Assembly: GCA_035578175.1 (NCBI GenBank)
Contig: JAQMRL010000006.1
Span: 63,094,501 to 63,158,500 of the forward strand
DNA from: Catonia carolina
Taxonomy: Eukaryota; Arthropoda; Insecta; Hemiptera; Achilidae
Length of the DNA stretch: 64,000 nucleotides
Direction of reading: 5' to 3'
A program made the position numbers and the translations under genes. Numbering within the stretch: position 1 is the first letter of the stretch; the number at the start of each line of letters is the position of its first letter. Under the pieces are notes generated by a model. The model worked only from the letters and a program-made list of their open reading frames with translations. It was not told the DNA's origin and did no database searches. Below, piece after piece: positions 46,021-59,414 of this stretch.

Positions 46021-46911
46021 TGTATAGTTGATTTCACATTCAGAATGCAGTATGGAAAGTCCATAAGCAATGTATTTCAAATGGGAGTTTAAACGCTACT
46101 ACACTAAGTAAAAATATTGACTACACCACAACACGTTTTCATTTACAAACTCCAATTGAATAACGTAATACGAAAACATACTTAATATATGTATTGTTTT
46201 AAAGATCAGGTACCGACAATTATTATAGTAATGAAATTGTTTATCAATTTGTCTTTTGTAATTATTTTAAAGTAAAGAATAGTTTTTATTGTTCAAATCT
46301 TCGTAGATAATTACAAAAAAAAACAATTATTTCTTGTTTAAAACCCCCTCTTTTTCCGTCGAGGTTAAAAATAGACTACGTTTGGTATATTCACAGGTGT
46401 CAAAATGATTCAGAGATTCTCAGAATACAAAATGCGACCCTTTGTATATCTTTGAACTGTTTTCAAACTCATTTATTAGTTCTGATTCCATCCAATATAC
46501 ACCTTATGCATCAAATTACTGACAAAATTCTATATTTTATACCAAAATAATAAAACACGTATGTTGTCATTGACAGAACACAGTTATATGTTGTGAAACA
46601 CACAAAAAATGTGATGAGATTTAAACGTCCAACTTTGTATCAGCCTATCTTATCTAAATATCAGGGTATACTAATAAAATTTATAACGTAATAAAATACA
46701 ATTCTTTTGGAAGCAAAAGTAATTTTTTAAGAATTTTCTTTTATTAAAAATGACCTTGTTCGAGCGTGGTAAGCGAAACTAAAATATTTTTGTCAGTGAC
46801 AATTAGATGGTGTCGCTGGAGGAGAGTTGTTGTTTTGGCCGTGCCTGATGTTTTCCGTACGCCTGATAACACAACAGGTTCTCTAAGAGCTGTACTGCAT
46901 TCTGAACGTAG
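46021..46911. mobile_element. TIR MITE, long form
   Basis: Same ends as 36802-37223 (atttcacattcagaatgcag ... actgcattctgaacg). The central 46320-46780 is unique to this copy and holds no convincing transposase frame, so the parent autonomous element is unknown. Confidence 0.75.
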
Positions 46912-47002
46912 AGTATAGATGGGTTTTAAACTATAATTGTGGTAATTTTTATTTTATCAAACATCCTATGTAGGATTTTTAAACAGCCGTATTATTTAAA
47001 AT

Positions 47003-47219
47003 TGAAATATATATTTCTAACCACCAGAATACGGTAACATAAAACACTTACCAATGTTTATAGCGCTTATCTACCATGGTAGGAGCAGGAAGTTTTAAAT
47101 TTTGACGTAAAATAAATTTTAATTTACTGAAGATGTGTACAAGATACACGAAAGCGCTATAAACATTGGTAAGTGTTTTATGTTACCGTATTCTGGTGGT
47201 TAGAAATATATATTTCAAT
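47003..47219. mobile_element. Near-perfect palindrome, 67-bp arms
   Basis: ttgaaatatatatttctaac ... tatagcgctt at 47003-47068 returns almost base for base as aagcgctataaacattggta ... tatatatttcaa at 47153-47219, around an 84-base loop. Little divergence suggests a young insertion or a maintained hairpin. Confidence 0.85.
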
Positions 47220-47224
47220 TGTGG

Positions 47225-47285
47225 TAATATCTATATTCTGATGATGTTATACCCACCAAAACATGTAAGTGTTTGAGAGTACATG
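47225..47285 (+). repeat. GGTGGATCC-type repeat fragment
   Basis: tctgatgatgttatacccac caaaacatgtaagtg is a diverged relative of the repeat at 10885 and 56569. Confidence 0.4.
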
Positions 47286-49242
47286 TCAGTGAACAAATTG
47301 AATTTTTTCGGTTGGATTAAAATATACTTAGATAAATTTGTTATCAAGCTCGTAATACTCAAAAATTTTGAAAAATTTGTATTTTTTATAATTATTTAAA
47401 GTTATTAGTTAGCATCAAAGCAGTAGAATCCATATTAATATTATGTTTTTTATGTATATATAAAAAAACTTTGTTATTTACCTTATACTGCTTTCGAAAT
47501 CCTTCTTTTGATTCAAACCATTGACAAAGGAAGATGCAATTTTCATAAAACATTTCCAGAACTGGTATTACCATTACCTGAAGAAGCGGTGCGCACCGCG
47601 AAAGTACTCGTAAGAAGGATTTTAAAAGCAGTATAAGATAAATTACAAAGTTTTTTATATATACATAAAAAACATAATATTAATTTGTATTTTTTGTTGT
47701 TATTTCCATGGGCAATAAAATATTTCAGTTTGAATTAGTGTTAATTTGTATAGTCTCTCTTGAAATACTATCTGAGTAATTATATAAATGGATATTTCTC
47801 TGTGAATTCTTGCAAGGTAATCAGGTTTATTCATGGAATATGCTGAGATATATCTAAGATTATATATTTTTTTTATTTAGGTTTGAATATGAAGTATAAA
47901 ATATATTTTCATTTTTTAGTAGTTACAGACTTGTGGAAGTAGGATACATGATTACGTCATGTATTATTTCACTTTACTTGTTGTTGTTTAACCTGTAATT
48001 CCCATATCATGAGGGCATATTTCATGTAAATAATGTAAAATTAGTATGTCAATGTCATTAATTTTGTGTCACCGATAGCAAACGTTACATGAATTTTATC
48101 AGGAAGTAGCGCTATTTATTATTGATTAATGATAAAATTACAAAAAGTAATTGTCTGCAAATGTAACCATATTTTACGTTGTTCATATTGTTTTATTCTG
48201 CCTGAAAGTATTAAGTTTAGGTTATATTGATTATTTTAGGTGATTGTTAGATTGCTATAAAGGCGCATTTACTTGTGCAATGATTTGCTGGCGCCAGTAT
48301 TGAATGCCAGTTTAATTTGCATGCCAGGAGAGGTTTATACATGGAAAACTATTTGTCGCACCAGTTCCATTTTATTTTGCTGTTTGAGTAGTATAAAGTT
48401 TGTAAAAGCTTGCAGAACAGTGATTTGTTACGTTGGTATTGATAGTTTGGAGGTCTGTTTTTATAAGACGCACAGTGTACGTCCCACAAATAAAGAAGTT
48501 CTTCATTTTTTCCAAAATTTTAATGGTTTCATCTCTACTCCACTTCTTATTTTTCAAAATTAAGCTCATTTTAGTTACTGTTCAAAGGTACAGCAAAATA
48601 AAAACCTATCCATTTGAAAATATATAATAATAGATGATGAATGATAGTGAAAATCAATTTGAAATTAAACCACCTTCTGTATGCCAATAGCCTACTGGCG
48701 AGGTGATGGTTAGCACGGACTGGCACTCAAGAATTACTACCAGGAATTTTTGATAAGACTAAACCCAATAACACCTACACTTACGAATTGGTCACATTAA
48801 ACTAATACACAGTGACCTCATGCCTCATGACAAAACAAGAACTTAATAAATCTAGACACTGCAACACAAAAATTAATTATATAACTCATCCTTGTAAAAT
48901 TCCCTACCTTGAACATTATATGAAGACAATTTTACTTACCGGACACTTAAAGAAATTGTGTTAATGACACACTACACAAAATCACTAAAAATTTTAAATG
49001 TTCAAAGGCAATTTTAAAATATAAATGCAATTCAAGTAGAATACTGTAAAAAAAAATAATATATTCGTTTAATTATGGTAAACCTATTGTAGTATACCTA
49101 TATTCCTTTGTTAGATTACTTGTTTTTGTTATGTAATGGGTTGCTGAAAACTAAAAATTGTTGTGTGACCGTAATAAAAGTAATTGTAAGAATAGTGTTG
49201 TTGGTTTTTGGTTCACATTTAAATTTTTTTACGTAATATATA

Positions 49243-49642
49243 CTAATATTATAAAGACGAAGCGTGTTTTTTTTTGTGTAGGCTAATTTCCAAAACTACT
49301 TAACGGATTTTCATGATTTTTTTTTTATTTTCATGAAATATTCACAACATTTTATTTTTCAATTTTCAAAAATGAAAACCCTAAGGGCACTAATGAAGAT
49401 TTTTATAAATTTGTATGCGAGTACGTATTGATTTTTGAGTAAGGGCTTTGATGAGACATTTGCAGGGAAATTATCAAAACGTTGTTGTGTGTATGTGTGC
49501 GTGCATGCGCATGCATTTGTGTAAGTTGGGGTATAACAGCAGAATGTTGGGGTCATCTAGCAGCTACACAATTTCTGTTAGTTATTTATTCTAAAAAAAA
49601 TTGGTTATACATGTTTCGCATGCGAACCAGTGCGGGGTACGC
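49243..49642 (+). mobile_element. Non-autonomous Helitron-like element
   Basis: 5' start ctaatattataaagacgaag and 3' end gcgaaccagtgcggggtacg ctagt match the insect Helitron/Helentron layout (CTAATATTATAAAG at one side; short hairpin-like GC-rich stretch and CTAGT at the other). Internal (GT)n near 49490. No Rep/helicase coding. Confidence 0.6.
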
Positions 49643-50637
49643 TAGTTTGTTATAAAAAGGAATTTTCTACAGACTTGAATAAAATATGAATTGTCATTTT
49701 AGAATTTCTGTTCTTTCAACAATGCAGGATTTATTTTAAGACTTAGTATTTGTTTTTTTCTGAATATTTGTAATGGTTATCTACTTTAAAAACAATGTTA
49801 TTTTCATTAAAAGTGATTCATTGTAGTACTTAGCAATCTATAGCTGAATAATACTACATTGGCCTTTACAGACAACATAAATTGGCGAATTGCACTTAAA
49901 TTGACCGAACTACATTTTACTACGGTTTTTAAACTAATTTTATTGTAGTAGCTACCAAATTGTACATTATACAGAATTTAATCTATAGAAAGCTATAGTA
50001 AAACCTTGTAACATATCCTATTACTAGAAGTTTCCGTGCACTTTCCAAATGCGGAAATAAAATAAACCAAAAAGGAAACGCTGGGAATAATAGACTTAAC
50101 AAATTAAAGAATAATTTGTTAAATTATCTATTTTAAAAAAAGAAACAAAAATTGAAGACATTTAAAGTAACTATTTCAATACGGTAGTAAAATAAAGAAT
50201 AACTTTGATTATTATTTTGTATGTATTCTTATGTTTTCTCAAGACTAAGTTGGTAAAAGAACTGATTGTTATTTTAAATAGTACGCTAATGTAAAGATTT
50301 AAAATCACTACAACAATGAATAACGCTAACACACCGTTATGTCATCCTGTGATCGATGAGTCGCTCAGCCAGTGCAACATGTGTTAGTGGGGGAAAATGG
50401 CTACCAGCACAATCACAAAAATGTGTTAGTGAGTAAGATTCATTAGAAAAGTCTGTGACAAAGTTAATGTAATCGGTATTATGTTAGTAAATGTCTCTTA
50501 GTTTTCTGTGTCGATAAATTGATTATCCAAGCTCAATATCTTCAGCTGTTGAAGAGTTACGACATTTTCAAATTTTTGATTAAGAATCAATTATGTTGGT
50601 TGTTAAACTAGAACTGTGAATTATAACTTCTTATAAT

Positions 50638-50720
50638 TTCAAGACCCTAGCCAGGAATTGAATTTGGGACCTTCTGCTTTGTAATCCAGTGTGCTAACCA
50701 CTACACCATGGTGGCTAAAT
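50638..50720 (-). repeat. tRNA-like sequence (SINE head or decayed tRNA)
   Basis: Minus strand CACCATGGTGTAGTGGTTAG CA resembles an A box, with AATTCAATTCCTGGCTAGGG at the B box position. T-loop is imperfect (CAATTCC for CGANTCC), so not called a functional tRNA. Confidence 0.5.
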
Positions 50721-51007
50721 CAATTTTATTAGCTTGTTACTAATTGTTAAATGTAACATCGTATAAAAAAAAACTTGTAGTGGTTAAATTTATTCCTATC
50801 TATTTGCAGTTTTATCGTGAAATGCGCTTTTGAATGGATTGTATTACTTCATGCCATCTTTCTTGGCTGACGGGAGTTAATATTGTATCTTGATCATGGA
50901 GAAACTTTTTAAAGCGTTGTTTCTGAGAGTTAATTCTATCCATCCAAAGATTTGTTTGAATGTAATTTGTGTGCACCAACCTACAGATTATTTATTTTTA
51001 CAATCTG

Positions 51008-51746
51008 TGAGGGTCATTTGTAAAATAAGGTTCCCATGATTTTTAAAAATAGACAGCTATATTTTTTATCTTAGTGTTATACATCAATTTAAAGCTTAAA
51101 ACTTGCGCTATTTTTCTACATAATCGCCATTTCTGTCCAAACACTTTTGCAGATGATGCTCCAACTTTTCTATCCCCATGTTGTAGAATTCTTCCGCCAA
51201 TCTTTTGAGGTATCGAGTAACCTCTTCCTAGACTTCATCATCGGTACTGAAGCGTAGGCCACCCAAGTGTTCCTTTAATTTTGGAAATAAGTGATAATCA
51301 CTTAGGGGTGGGGCACAACAGTCCAGCCAAAATCTGTCAGCAGTTCTTGAGTTTGATGTGAGACATGAGGTCGAGTGTTGTCATGGAGAAGCCTCACACC
51401 ACTGGACAATCTTCCTCTCCGGCGGTTCTGGATCACGCGTCTCAGTTTTCTTAATGTGTCGCAATATCTGTCAGAGTTTACTGTTGTTCCATGATGAATG
51501 TCAATAGGTGAAATCCGTTTTGCATTTAAAAAACGTATCAGCGCGAATTTCGCATCTGGCGGTAACAGCGATAGGGAACTCCATCTTTGAAGGCTGCTAG
51601 GCCGGCACTGATCGACTTAGCGAGGCAGGAGTGGTGCGGAAAAAGAGAGGGAGAGCTGATGAGTAAGACAGTGTTGCCAGATTTCTCCCAGCACATCGCA
51701 TTCTGTCTCTGCAGCTTAGGGAACCTTATTTTACAAATGACCCTCA
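51008..51746 (-). mobile_element. mariner deletion derivative, family M3
   Basis: 27-bp perfect inverted ends, gagggtcatttgtaaaataa and its complement. Minus strand: LIRFLNAKRISPIDIHHG, LLHDNTRPHVSHQTQELLTD (second Asp), then LPWNT-less, shifted C-terminus. The DNA-binding domain and first Asp are missing. Resembles the SETMAR/Hsmar-like type in motif style. Confidence 0.82.
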
Positions 51747-53044
51747 TATAAATATTTTTAAAAAATGTACCGTAATTTGAAAAAAATCTTAAAACTAGCC
51801 GGAAGGGTAATTTTTTTGTTGGTTCTTTAAAACATTTGGAAAGTGGTAGAGCACCAAGGATAACGCTTATGTTGGTTCCTTAGAAATTCTAAAACTGTAG
51901 TAAATGTATTTGAACACAAAAATTTTTGAGGTGAATACATATTTTTTTAATTTTTATCAGAGTAAAGTAGATACTCGATGTTGCAGATAAACTTTACTTA
52001 TCCTGTTAAGTGTTAGATTAAAAACTTGTTTTCATCTGTTTGATCAATCATAGCTTTGTTCTGTGATGAACTATATAGTCTATGTACATGCTAAAAACAA
52101 ATTTTTTTGTCATGTAGGAGATCATGAAATGTCAAGATCGGTTGAAATTAGTGAGTTGGATTTTTATGTTATCGTTTTACTTTTCTTTATATTGAAAAAT
52201 ATCAAATCGTTGTTTTTTAGTATTATGTTCTTTGAAACAACTTCAGAAATCAGTTACTGTGAAATTTGAATTTAATTGGTGTGTGATATCAGTTCATTTC
52301 AGAGTGTACACTGTTTAAGAATTTTAGACTATGCTGTACTGAACGTGATTTTTCATTTCTGTAGAGTGGTTGTAATATTACGTACTTTTTTTAAGCGTTT
52401 AAACGCTGTCTTTAGATAATATTTGAAATTTAAACTAAATAATTTGATTTTTCATTATCTGCTGTTGTATTAGGCCGTATTGTTAATTCTAAATTAACAC
52501 CACTTGTAAAAAATGTCTGTAATTGTATGTAATAATAAAAGCAAAAAATTTATTTAATTTTGAACATCTACCAAACATTCTTGTTTTAAAGATAAGATTA
52601 GATTTCAGTTCTAGTGGAAATACTTTTTATTTTATTTGTTCTTGTTTGTAATATCATTTAGGATATTTTGCTTTTTTTAAATAAATCAGTTTTGTTAAAA
52701 GTACGTCTGTGTAGTTTACGTTGTGGTTTTTAAATAATTATTCAGTTTTATTAAATTTTTATGTTCAATAAATTCCTACCAGTGTTGAGCAACAAGGATA
52801 TTTTGCTTCTATTAACCACATGATCTTAACGTGGTCCGTTCTAAATTGTGAGTGTACATAACCTCTAAATTGGTAACAGATTGTTTCTTTGGAATTGTCA
52901 ATTTTTAATTTCTTTTGAGTTTAACAATACTATATAGTAACTTAGTCGAAGTGAAAATTCTATGATTTAATTTATTTACAAATTTAAAAATTTTACCGTA
53001 ATATATTCGACCTAAGAATAAACTAATTATGTGTTATAAGAAAA

Positions 53045-53430
53045 ATTTGGTGTGAAATACTCGACGCGTTTCACCAACGTAAATAATGCACAATATAACT
53101 TAATTTTAATCATGAGTGAAAGACGCAAAATAAAAGTGAACCTCTGTTTGACTTAAAAATATGGAAAATCACTAATAGTTTGATGCTAGCCTAAACTGTA
53201 ACAAAGGGAATAATAGAATATGTATAATTTATTAAAGGTATAGAAAATAAGAAATTCTACTACATTTATTTTTTTCAAATATTTTTCTTCTACAGAGCCT
53301 AGTTTAGCATTAATTAGTGATTTTCTGTGCTTTTATGTTCTACAGAGGTTGATTTTCATTTTTAATTGTGTGCTAATGATTAACCAAATTTTTTATTTAC
53401 ATTGGTAAGGGAAAGCCATGTGAGTGATTC
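53045..53430. repeat. Family B, inverted pair
   Basis: 53045-53175 is minus orientation (catgagtgaaagacgcaaaa) and 53220-53430 plus (cagagcctagtttagcatta), forming a partial palindrome of the same element. Confidence 0.6.
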
Positions 53431-54289
53431 TCACCCGATTTTTGAAAAAGGAAAGAGTATAAGATAATGTTGTATTGTAAAGCGGTATTTTACAATACCT
53501 GATAACTGCATAATACAAATATAGTACCACAAATATGACAGTATAGATAGATGAGAGAACTAACTGAAAAATGTCTTGATTTTAACAGTCACAAATATTT
53601 TATCCAAAATTTAAAAAAATTACATTATACAATATCTTATGTTATTCAAGAAGCTTTAAGCTTCTAATAATGAGGAATTTTTGAAATCAGTTAAATAGTG
53701 TGTGAGAATTTCTTGTATACATTGGACAATTAGAATTGGCACAAGCAGCTTTGGTGTTTATCTACTCCACTGTTCACCCCTCGCCATGCAACGACGGTAC
53801 AGTCACAAAAGTATGCAGTCGCTACTGTACTGTGCGACTCACGCACGATCACTACGCTTTGTTTTCACTGTTGTTCTTAATAATAATCTGTCCGACATAT
53901 TGATGTAACTAATATTTTGTTTTCATTTATGATTTTCTGTTTATTATGATATATTCAGACCAATTTGTTTAATTAGTTCCGTGCGTCTGTAGAGCATAGT
54001 TTAGTGAGTTTTTGCAGTTAGTTCTTGTAATTTATAATTTAAATTTTTACTGGGACAAATTAAATACATATTTTAAAATGAAATAATTATTTGTAAGTTT
54101 TTCCATTGTAATAAGGTTGTAGGCATTTGCGTACATTAAAATTAATAGACCTTGTTGAAAGAATAGGTTATGGATATACTTTATGTGGAACTGTGTGTAC
54201 ACGTAGCACAAGAGTTGTGCCAGTTCGAATTGTCCACAGTATACTTTTGTACAAACATTACTACAAGGGATATTTTCCCTTGTATAGGG

Positions 54290-54645
54290 CCAATTTTAGA
54301 CTATGTAAGGTGACTTTAAGACGTTTCTGGAAGCTTTATTTGCAGCCCATATTTTCAGCATTTGCTCACCCTAAGCTTTTAACTTTCTTCTGTCCACCCA
54401 GTGTTCTTTTTTTTCGCTCTTTGTGGAAGCCTTTATAGTCTGTAATAATTTGTCTGAATTTGGTTCAGTTCATTAAATTTTCTCAGTTTATTCCAGTTTT
54501 CTTAATGTCTTTTTTGACTTCTTTAAACCATTTATCTGACACCTAAGGTCTGTTGTTTAATCTCTTAAAATTTTTTTTTGTCAACCGGTTGTCATCTATT
54601 TCATACAGGTATCTAAAATGTTAGCATACTTTTTCTAATCGTTTT
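54290..54645 (-). pseudogene. LINE C-terminal fragment, family II
   Basis: Minus strand: YLYEIDDNRLTKK, VSDKWFKEVKKDIKKTGINR, then KERKKEHWVDRRKLKA and GEQMLKIWA, similar to 10371-10810. Stops present. Confidence 0.6.
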
Positions 54646-55239
54646 CATTAATCAATTTTCCTTTGTACTTCCCTGTATTATTATAGATATCAAATTGTAA
54701 AATTGTCCCGAACGTATTCTAATTATTGTAGTTCATATTTTTGTCAACATCATAAGGATTTACAATAACTATAGTACTATTCTACATTACGTTTCAGTTT
54801 TATTTTGTTTTTGTGTGCTTGTGCGTGTATTTTGTGAAGACATTCCATCACAAGCTATATAGTAAGGATTTTACATGAAATTCTCTCTAGAAAACTCCAA
54901 AATTGATTTCATTTATTACTATTGGTTTGTCGTTTACTTTTACCAAATGACATCTGACTTTCTCCTTAATCTATTGTTAAAAACAGAAGAATTTCTTCTT
55001 GGAATTAACGAGTAAACTTATTATGTTATTGAGTTAAATGTTGCGAAAGAGAGTACGTGCTTGTTTATTATTAAATCTTATGAATTGCTTTCCTTATTAA
55101 ATATGAATGAAAAGAATTTGCGTATTAACTGTCTGTATTATACTCTAACTAATTGTAAAAATTTAAAAATATTTAATTTTTCTCTGACCTGTTACTGTTG
55201 CTAATGTTAAATCGCGTTTTTATATAATTATTTTTTTTA

Positions 55240-55330
55240 CTAATATGTTTCAGTGGATCCACCATCTTCAGAATGTATAAAATTTATTAAAAATTTGAAA
55301 TCATCAGTCTTTCGTTTAAAACTACGGTAG
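55240..55330 (-). repeat. GGTGGATCCACC-type repeat fragment
   Basis: tatgtttcagtggatccacc atcttcagaat, palindrome at about 55252-55263. Same family as 10885 and 56578. Confidence 0.5.
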
Positions 55331-56079
55331 TTATCGAATACATTGACCCTCCCAGGGGACCGCGTAGTTCCAGCCACTGTAACTGTTGGCCTTTTCTTGT
55401 AGCAAAGGTACAGTTACGGTCATGTTTTTTGCCCCTTGCAAATTAAACCACTTTAAAAGAGGTTCTTCTACGTTTTTTTTTGACTAAGTTGAAGTCTCTT
55501 CGGTTTCTCTTTACCTTCATCAAAACCGTTGTGAATGTTTTTCCTTACTTTTCCAAATTGTGGTGTGTCCAACGTTGAACTTCTTTGCAATATCTCCATT
55601 CATTCCTCTGTTTTTAAACCCCAAATAATGGACACTTTTTCCATCAGTGTAAAATGATGTAGATACATTTACATTTGTATAAATCACAAAAATAACGGAC
55701 GGGTTTACACATAATATATGAACTAAACTTGAGTAAACAGGGCATTAAAACTGTAGATCAGTGCTGCATTTAAGACACAAAAAGAAAGGATAGGCCTATT
55801 AGTTATCAAACTTTTAAAGCAAACTACTGTAAATGCACCTTTAGGTTAACACTATTACAAAAAAAAACACATTGAAATTAGACAAAACTATGAGTAACAC
55901 GCTGACTCATAGGTTGAGAGATAACCGGCATAGTTGAAACTTTGTAAATTTGTCACTAAAATGGATATGTAATTTTAACCAATGTAACTGCAACTTAAAT
56001 GATATTATTTGATATTGCATGTTATGGCGGACCAACCTTTCCATTGAATATTAGTCATACTAACCGATAGTTCCTGCCC

Positions 56080-56475
56080 ATAACAGATAGATGGAGTGTC
56101 AAATTATTTGCACTCAATCTGTTCGTTGCAGGGCTAAAATAAATAGTTCTTCTTCTTATCACATGGTCAGCCAATTAAATGACTTGAATCATTTAAGAAC
56201 AGAAGAGGTAGAGGTGTAAAAGACACTAATCAGAGTTATCTCCTCTGAAAGTAATGAATTTCATTATACAGCCAGACCCTGTGGTGAATGAAGTGAAGGT
56301 GTCATTTGCAGAGTGGAAAATATGTGCTTTTCAGAGGGCCCGGCATGCTGATAAGCGTACTTTTTCACTTGGTGAGGAAGGCAATTGTAAACCACCTCAC
56401 TCCTCGTTTTACTTAGTAAAACCTCTAGAGGTTCAAACCAGCCTTTCGGCTGATGACCTAAACAACAACCGATAG
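56080..56475 (+). repeat. Family A copy 8
   Basis: Complete: cccataacagatagatggag to ggctgatgacctaaacaaca. The open frame 56254-56475 lies inside and is not a gene. Confidence 0.8.
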
Positions 56476-56559
56476 TTCATTTTATCTGATGTCACTGTAT
56501 TTAATTATTCAAATTTAACGTAGATACGTCTTCTAAAAAATTTTAAAAAGTTGAGTTTT

Positions 56560-56620
56560 AACTTTACGTATTCTGATGGTGGATCCACCGAAACATGTCA
56601 GTAGAAAGTAGGATTATTTC
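56560..56620 (+). repeat. GGTGGATCCACC-type repeat fragment
   Basis: ttctgatggtggatccaccg aaacatgtcag; perfect GGTGGATCCACC at 56578-56589. Confidence 0.5.
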
Positions 56621-57249
56621 AAAAAAGGTAAAGAAAAACAAGTGAATAGAAAAGTGTAAAAGTCAGTGAAAAATGTAATAATTTTACAATAGGATGAATA
56701 TAGGCTGCACATTGTATTTAAAAGTTTATTTCAAATAATTCTACTTATGTATTCAGTAGAAAGCTAGAAATGTTACTTTTTCAGAAAAAATTATTTTCGT
56801 GGGTTCTTATTGAACTTCGTATCCTTTTAATTTGTAGTCCTTTTTTCTTTTTTGTTCAGCAGATCTGCATTCACCTCAGTCAGTGCTAATCTTGTTTTAT
56901 CTTCCCATCAGATAAATATTTGGATAATGAAAATCAAATACATATCCTCTCCTCATTTGGTCAAGCGTTCCTTTTACTGTTCTTAAATTGGACAGATTGT
57001 AATCTACACACATAAGATTGGAAAAAAATCTTAGTTTAGCTGCAGTTTCTAATTTTGTGTGAAAAAACATCAAAGTATATTAAAAATGCCGTTACTTTTA
57101 TGGTGTAATATTTTTATTCAATGCATAGTTCAGTGCTGTTTCATGATTTTGTGTTAAAAATTGTAAAGTTCTCTGTATTGAGTCATTATTCCACATTGTG
57201 GACCTAATAAAATTTTAACTGTTTTTGGATACAGCATTAAAATTGTTCT

Positions 57250-57868
57250 TTAACCCTACAGCCGGCAATAACATTTTTCTAGACCGGCAGAGAATTTCTA
57301 GTCACCGAATCGTAAAGAAATCATTAAAAATTTGCTATAAATCACAAACCTTTTCACGTGACAGTCAAAATAACAAGAAAACTTAAGAAAATAACATAAA
57401 TACATTACTAAAAATTTAATCTAACAGCAAGGGATGCTAAAACTATTTGAAAATAATTTTTGGACAAATATTTTTCTAAAATTTCAGATGATACTACAAT
57501 TTAAAACTTTCTTATGCTCTACTTTCAAAGTTCATTGTATACGAAACGTTACATTTAATGTTTATTTCAAAATAAAACCAAAAAAACGAATGTTCAAAAC
57601 TGAAGAAAATATATACAAAAACATAGTATGTAAACCAAGAAATAACCAAATTCAGCTCTAGGACAGCATGGTTTCTCAACAGAGAAACACAAGCAGAATA
57701 TGCGACTAAAACTATTGTACAAAACACCAACGCTGTCTGTTGATGAAATTAAAAATATAACGACGACATTGCAATGCTATGAACCAAATCCGATTTTACG
57801 GCGCGACCGGTTCAAGAAGCGGTGCGGTAACAAGTCTCAAAATCGACGATTGCCGGCTCTAGGGTAAA
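57250..57868. mobile_element. Possible piggyBac-like MITE
   Basis: Ends ttaaccctacagccggcaat and attgccggctctagggtaaa are inverted with CCCTA-type tips and a TTAA at the left edge, as in piggyBac elements; right TTAA is degraded. Interior has no transposase. Confidence 0.45.
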
Positions 57869-58589
57869 ATAATATTTAATGTAGTTTGTGCTTGTAAATG
57901 TTAAAAAAAGTTAATACAGTTCTGTGTACCAGTTATTATAACAAAATCATTAGAATTTTAATAATAATGTGTGTTAATGTACGGGTTTACAATAGGTACA
58001 CCTGTATTGGTATATAACTCGTATTCATCGTTGTTGCTATGACTTGTGACAACACAAGATACTATCATGACAGCTATTGTCATTTTATTTTTACTACTTT
58101 TCCGGTTTGAACGTATTGGAAATGTCACTTTTCGTCGACCAGCGACACGAGTAAAACAAATACGTTGTTGTTCTTTTGTTTACTGTGTTGCCATGGTAAC
58201 GTGTTATCTTTCGACATATTCTAATCGTGTTAACACTGAAAAATTGTAATTGTTTTCGTTTTTAGTGAATACTTTTAGATGTACTAAGTTTTGAATTATA
58301 TGCCTTTATAATATTTTGTTTTATTACTTTACCTTGCCCTATATGTATGTATAGGGAAGAAAAGTATTGTTTTCATGACGATTTTTTAAATTGAATTTCC
58401 ATCGAAAATATATGTTTTCAGGCCCCCTGAACCAAAAAACATGTTTTTAGCAAGTGACTGTGAAAACACAATATCACAAGAACGGAATATCGTACAAAGT
58501 TGAAACTTAAAAATTTAAGTTAGGTTCCGCTAGGGGGACCTGACGCGAACATTTTCATCAAAGTCAGTCATAGTCGTTAATACATGTTA

Positions 58590-59165
58590 TTTTCTCAAAC
58601 ACGATTCCTGCAATTTTTTTTATAAATCGTTTTAATTGCATTTATTTTTTGCTGTACAAAATTTGATTGTCTTGTCTTGTACGCTATGTCTTCTAAAATT
58701 CTTGGGGAGATTGTGTGCTCTTGTTGTGAATAATGGTTTCAACATTGTTGCCTTAATATTTATTTTAGTGCAAAAGTGTTTATATAATATTATTAAAGTT
58801 GTTGAAGTACTGCAGTTTCATCGAAATCAGTAAAAACATGGATTTTTAAAAAAAAAATCCCTTAGTATGCATTAATGACAGAAGTGTTTTTAATCAAAGT
58901 TACTGGAAATTGGAAAATCTACAACTTTTATTTCAAGAATTTTTTTCTACAGTGCATAATTTAATGTCAGTGATTTTCCGTATTTTTAAGTCGAACGGAG
59001 GTTGATTTTCATTTTGCATCATTCACTCGTATAAAAATTACGTTATGTTTTTCATATTACATTGTTTACTCTTGATTAAACATAGGTTATATTGTGTATT
59101 ATTTACAATGCTAAGAGAAAGTTTCATGAGTGTTTTACACCAGTTTTTTTTTTGCTATAATTGGT
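58590..59165 (+). repeat. Interspersed family B, copy
   Basis: attcttggggagattgtgtg, tctacaacttttatttcaag, gcatcattcactcg and agagaaagtttcatgagtgt in order as at 21405. Confidence 0.7.
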
Positions 59166-59414
59166 TATAGTATTGTATACCATTAATGTTCTTAGAATTT
59201 TTAATTACTGTAATTTGTAACTGTGTCAATTTTGTTTTTATTTTTAAACTGTACCTTTATTCTAATAATTTATTGACCAATCTTAAAAAGTTATTAAAAG
59301 TTATAATTTTAAAGAGTTATTTAAAAAAGTTATATAATTTTGGTGATTCAGAATGGAATAACTACTCAATATGGAATGTACCATTTTATTGTGGTTTATT
59401 ATTGAAAACTATAA

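Noticed and set aside
50638..50720. Functional tRNA gene
   Set aside because: The B box and T-loop are degenerate, and similar tRNA-like heads here belong to SINEs.
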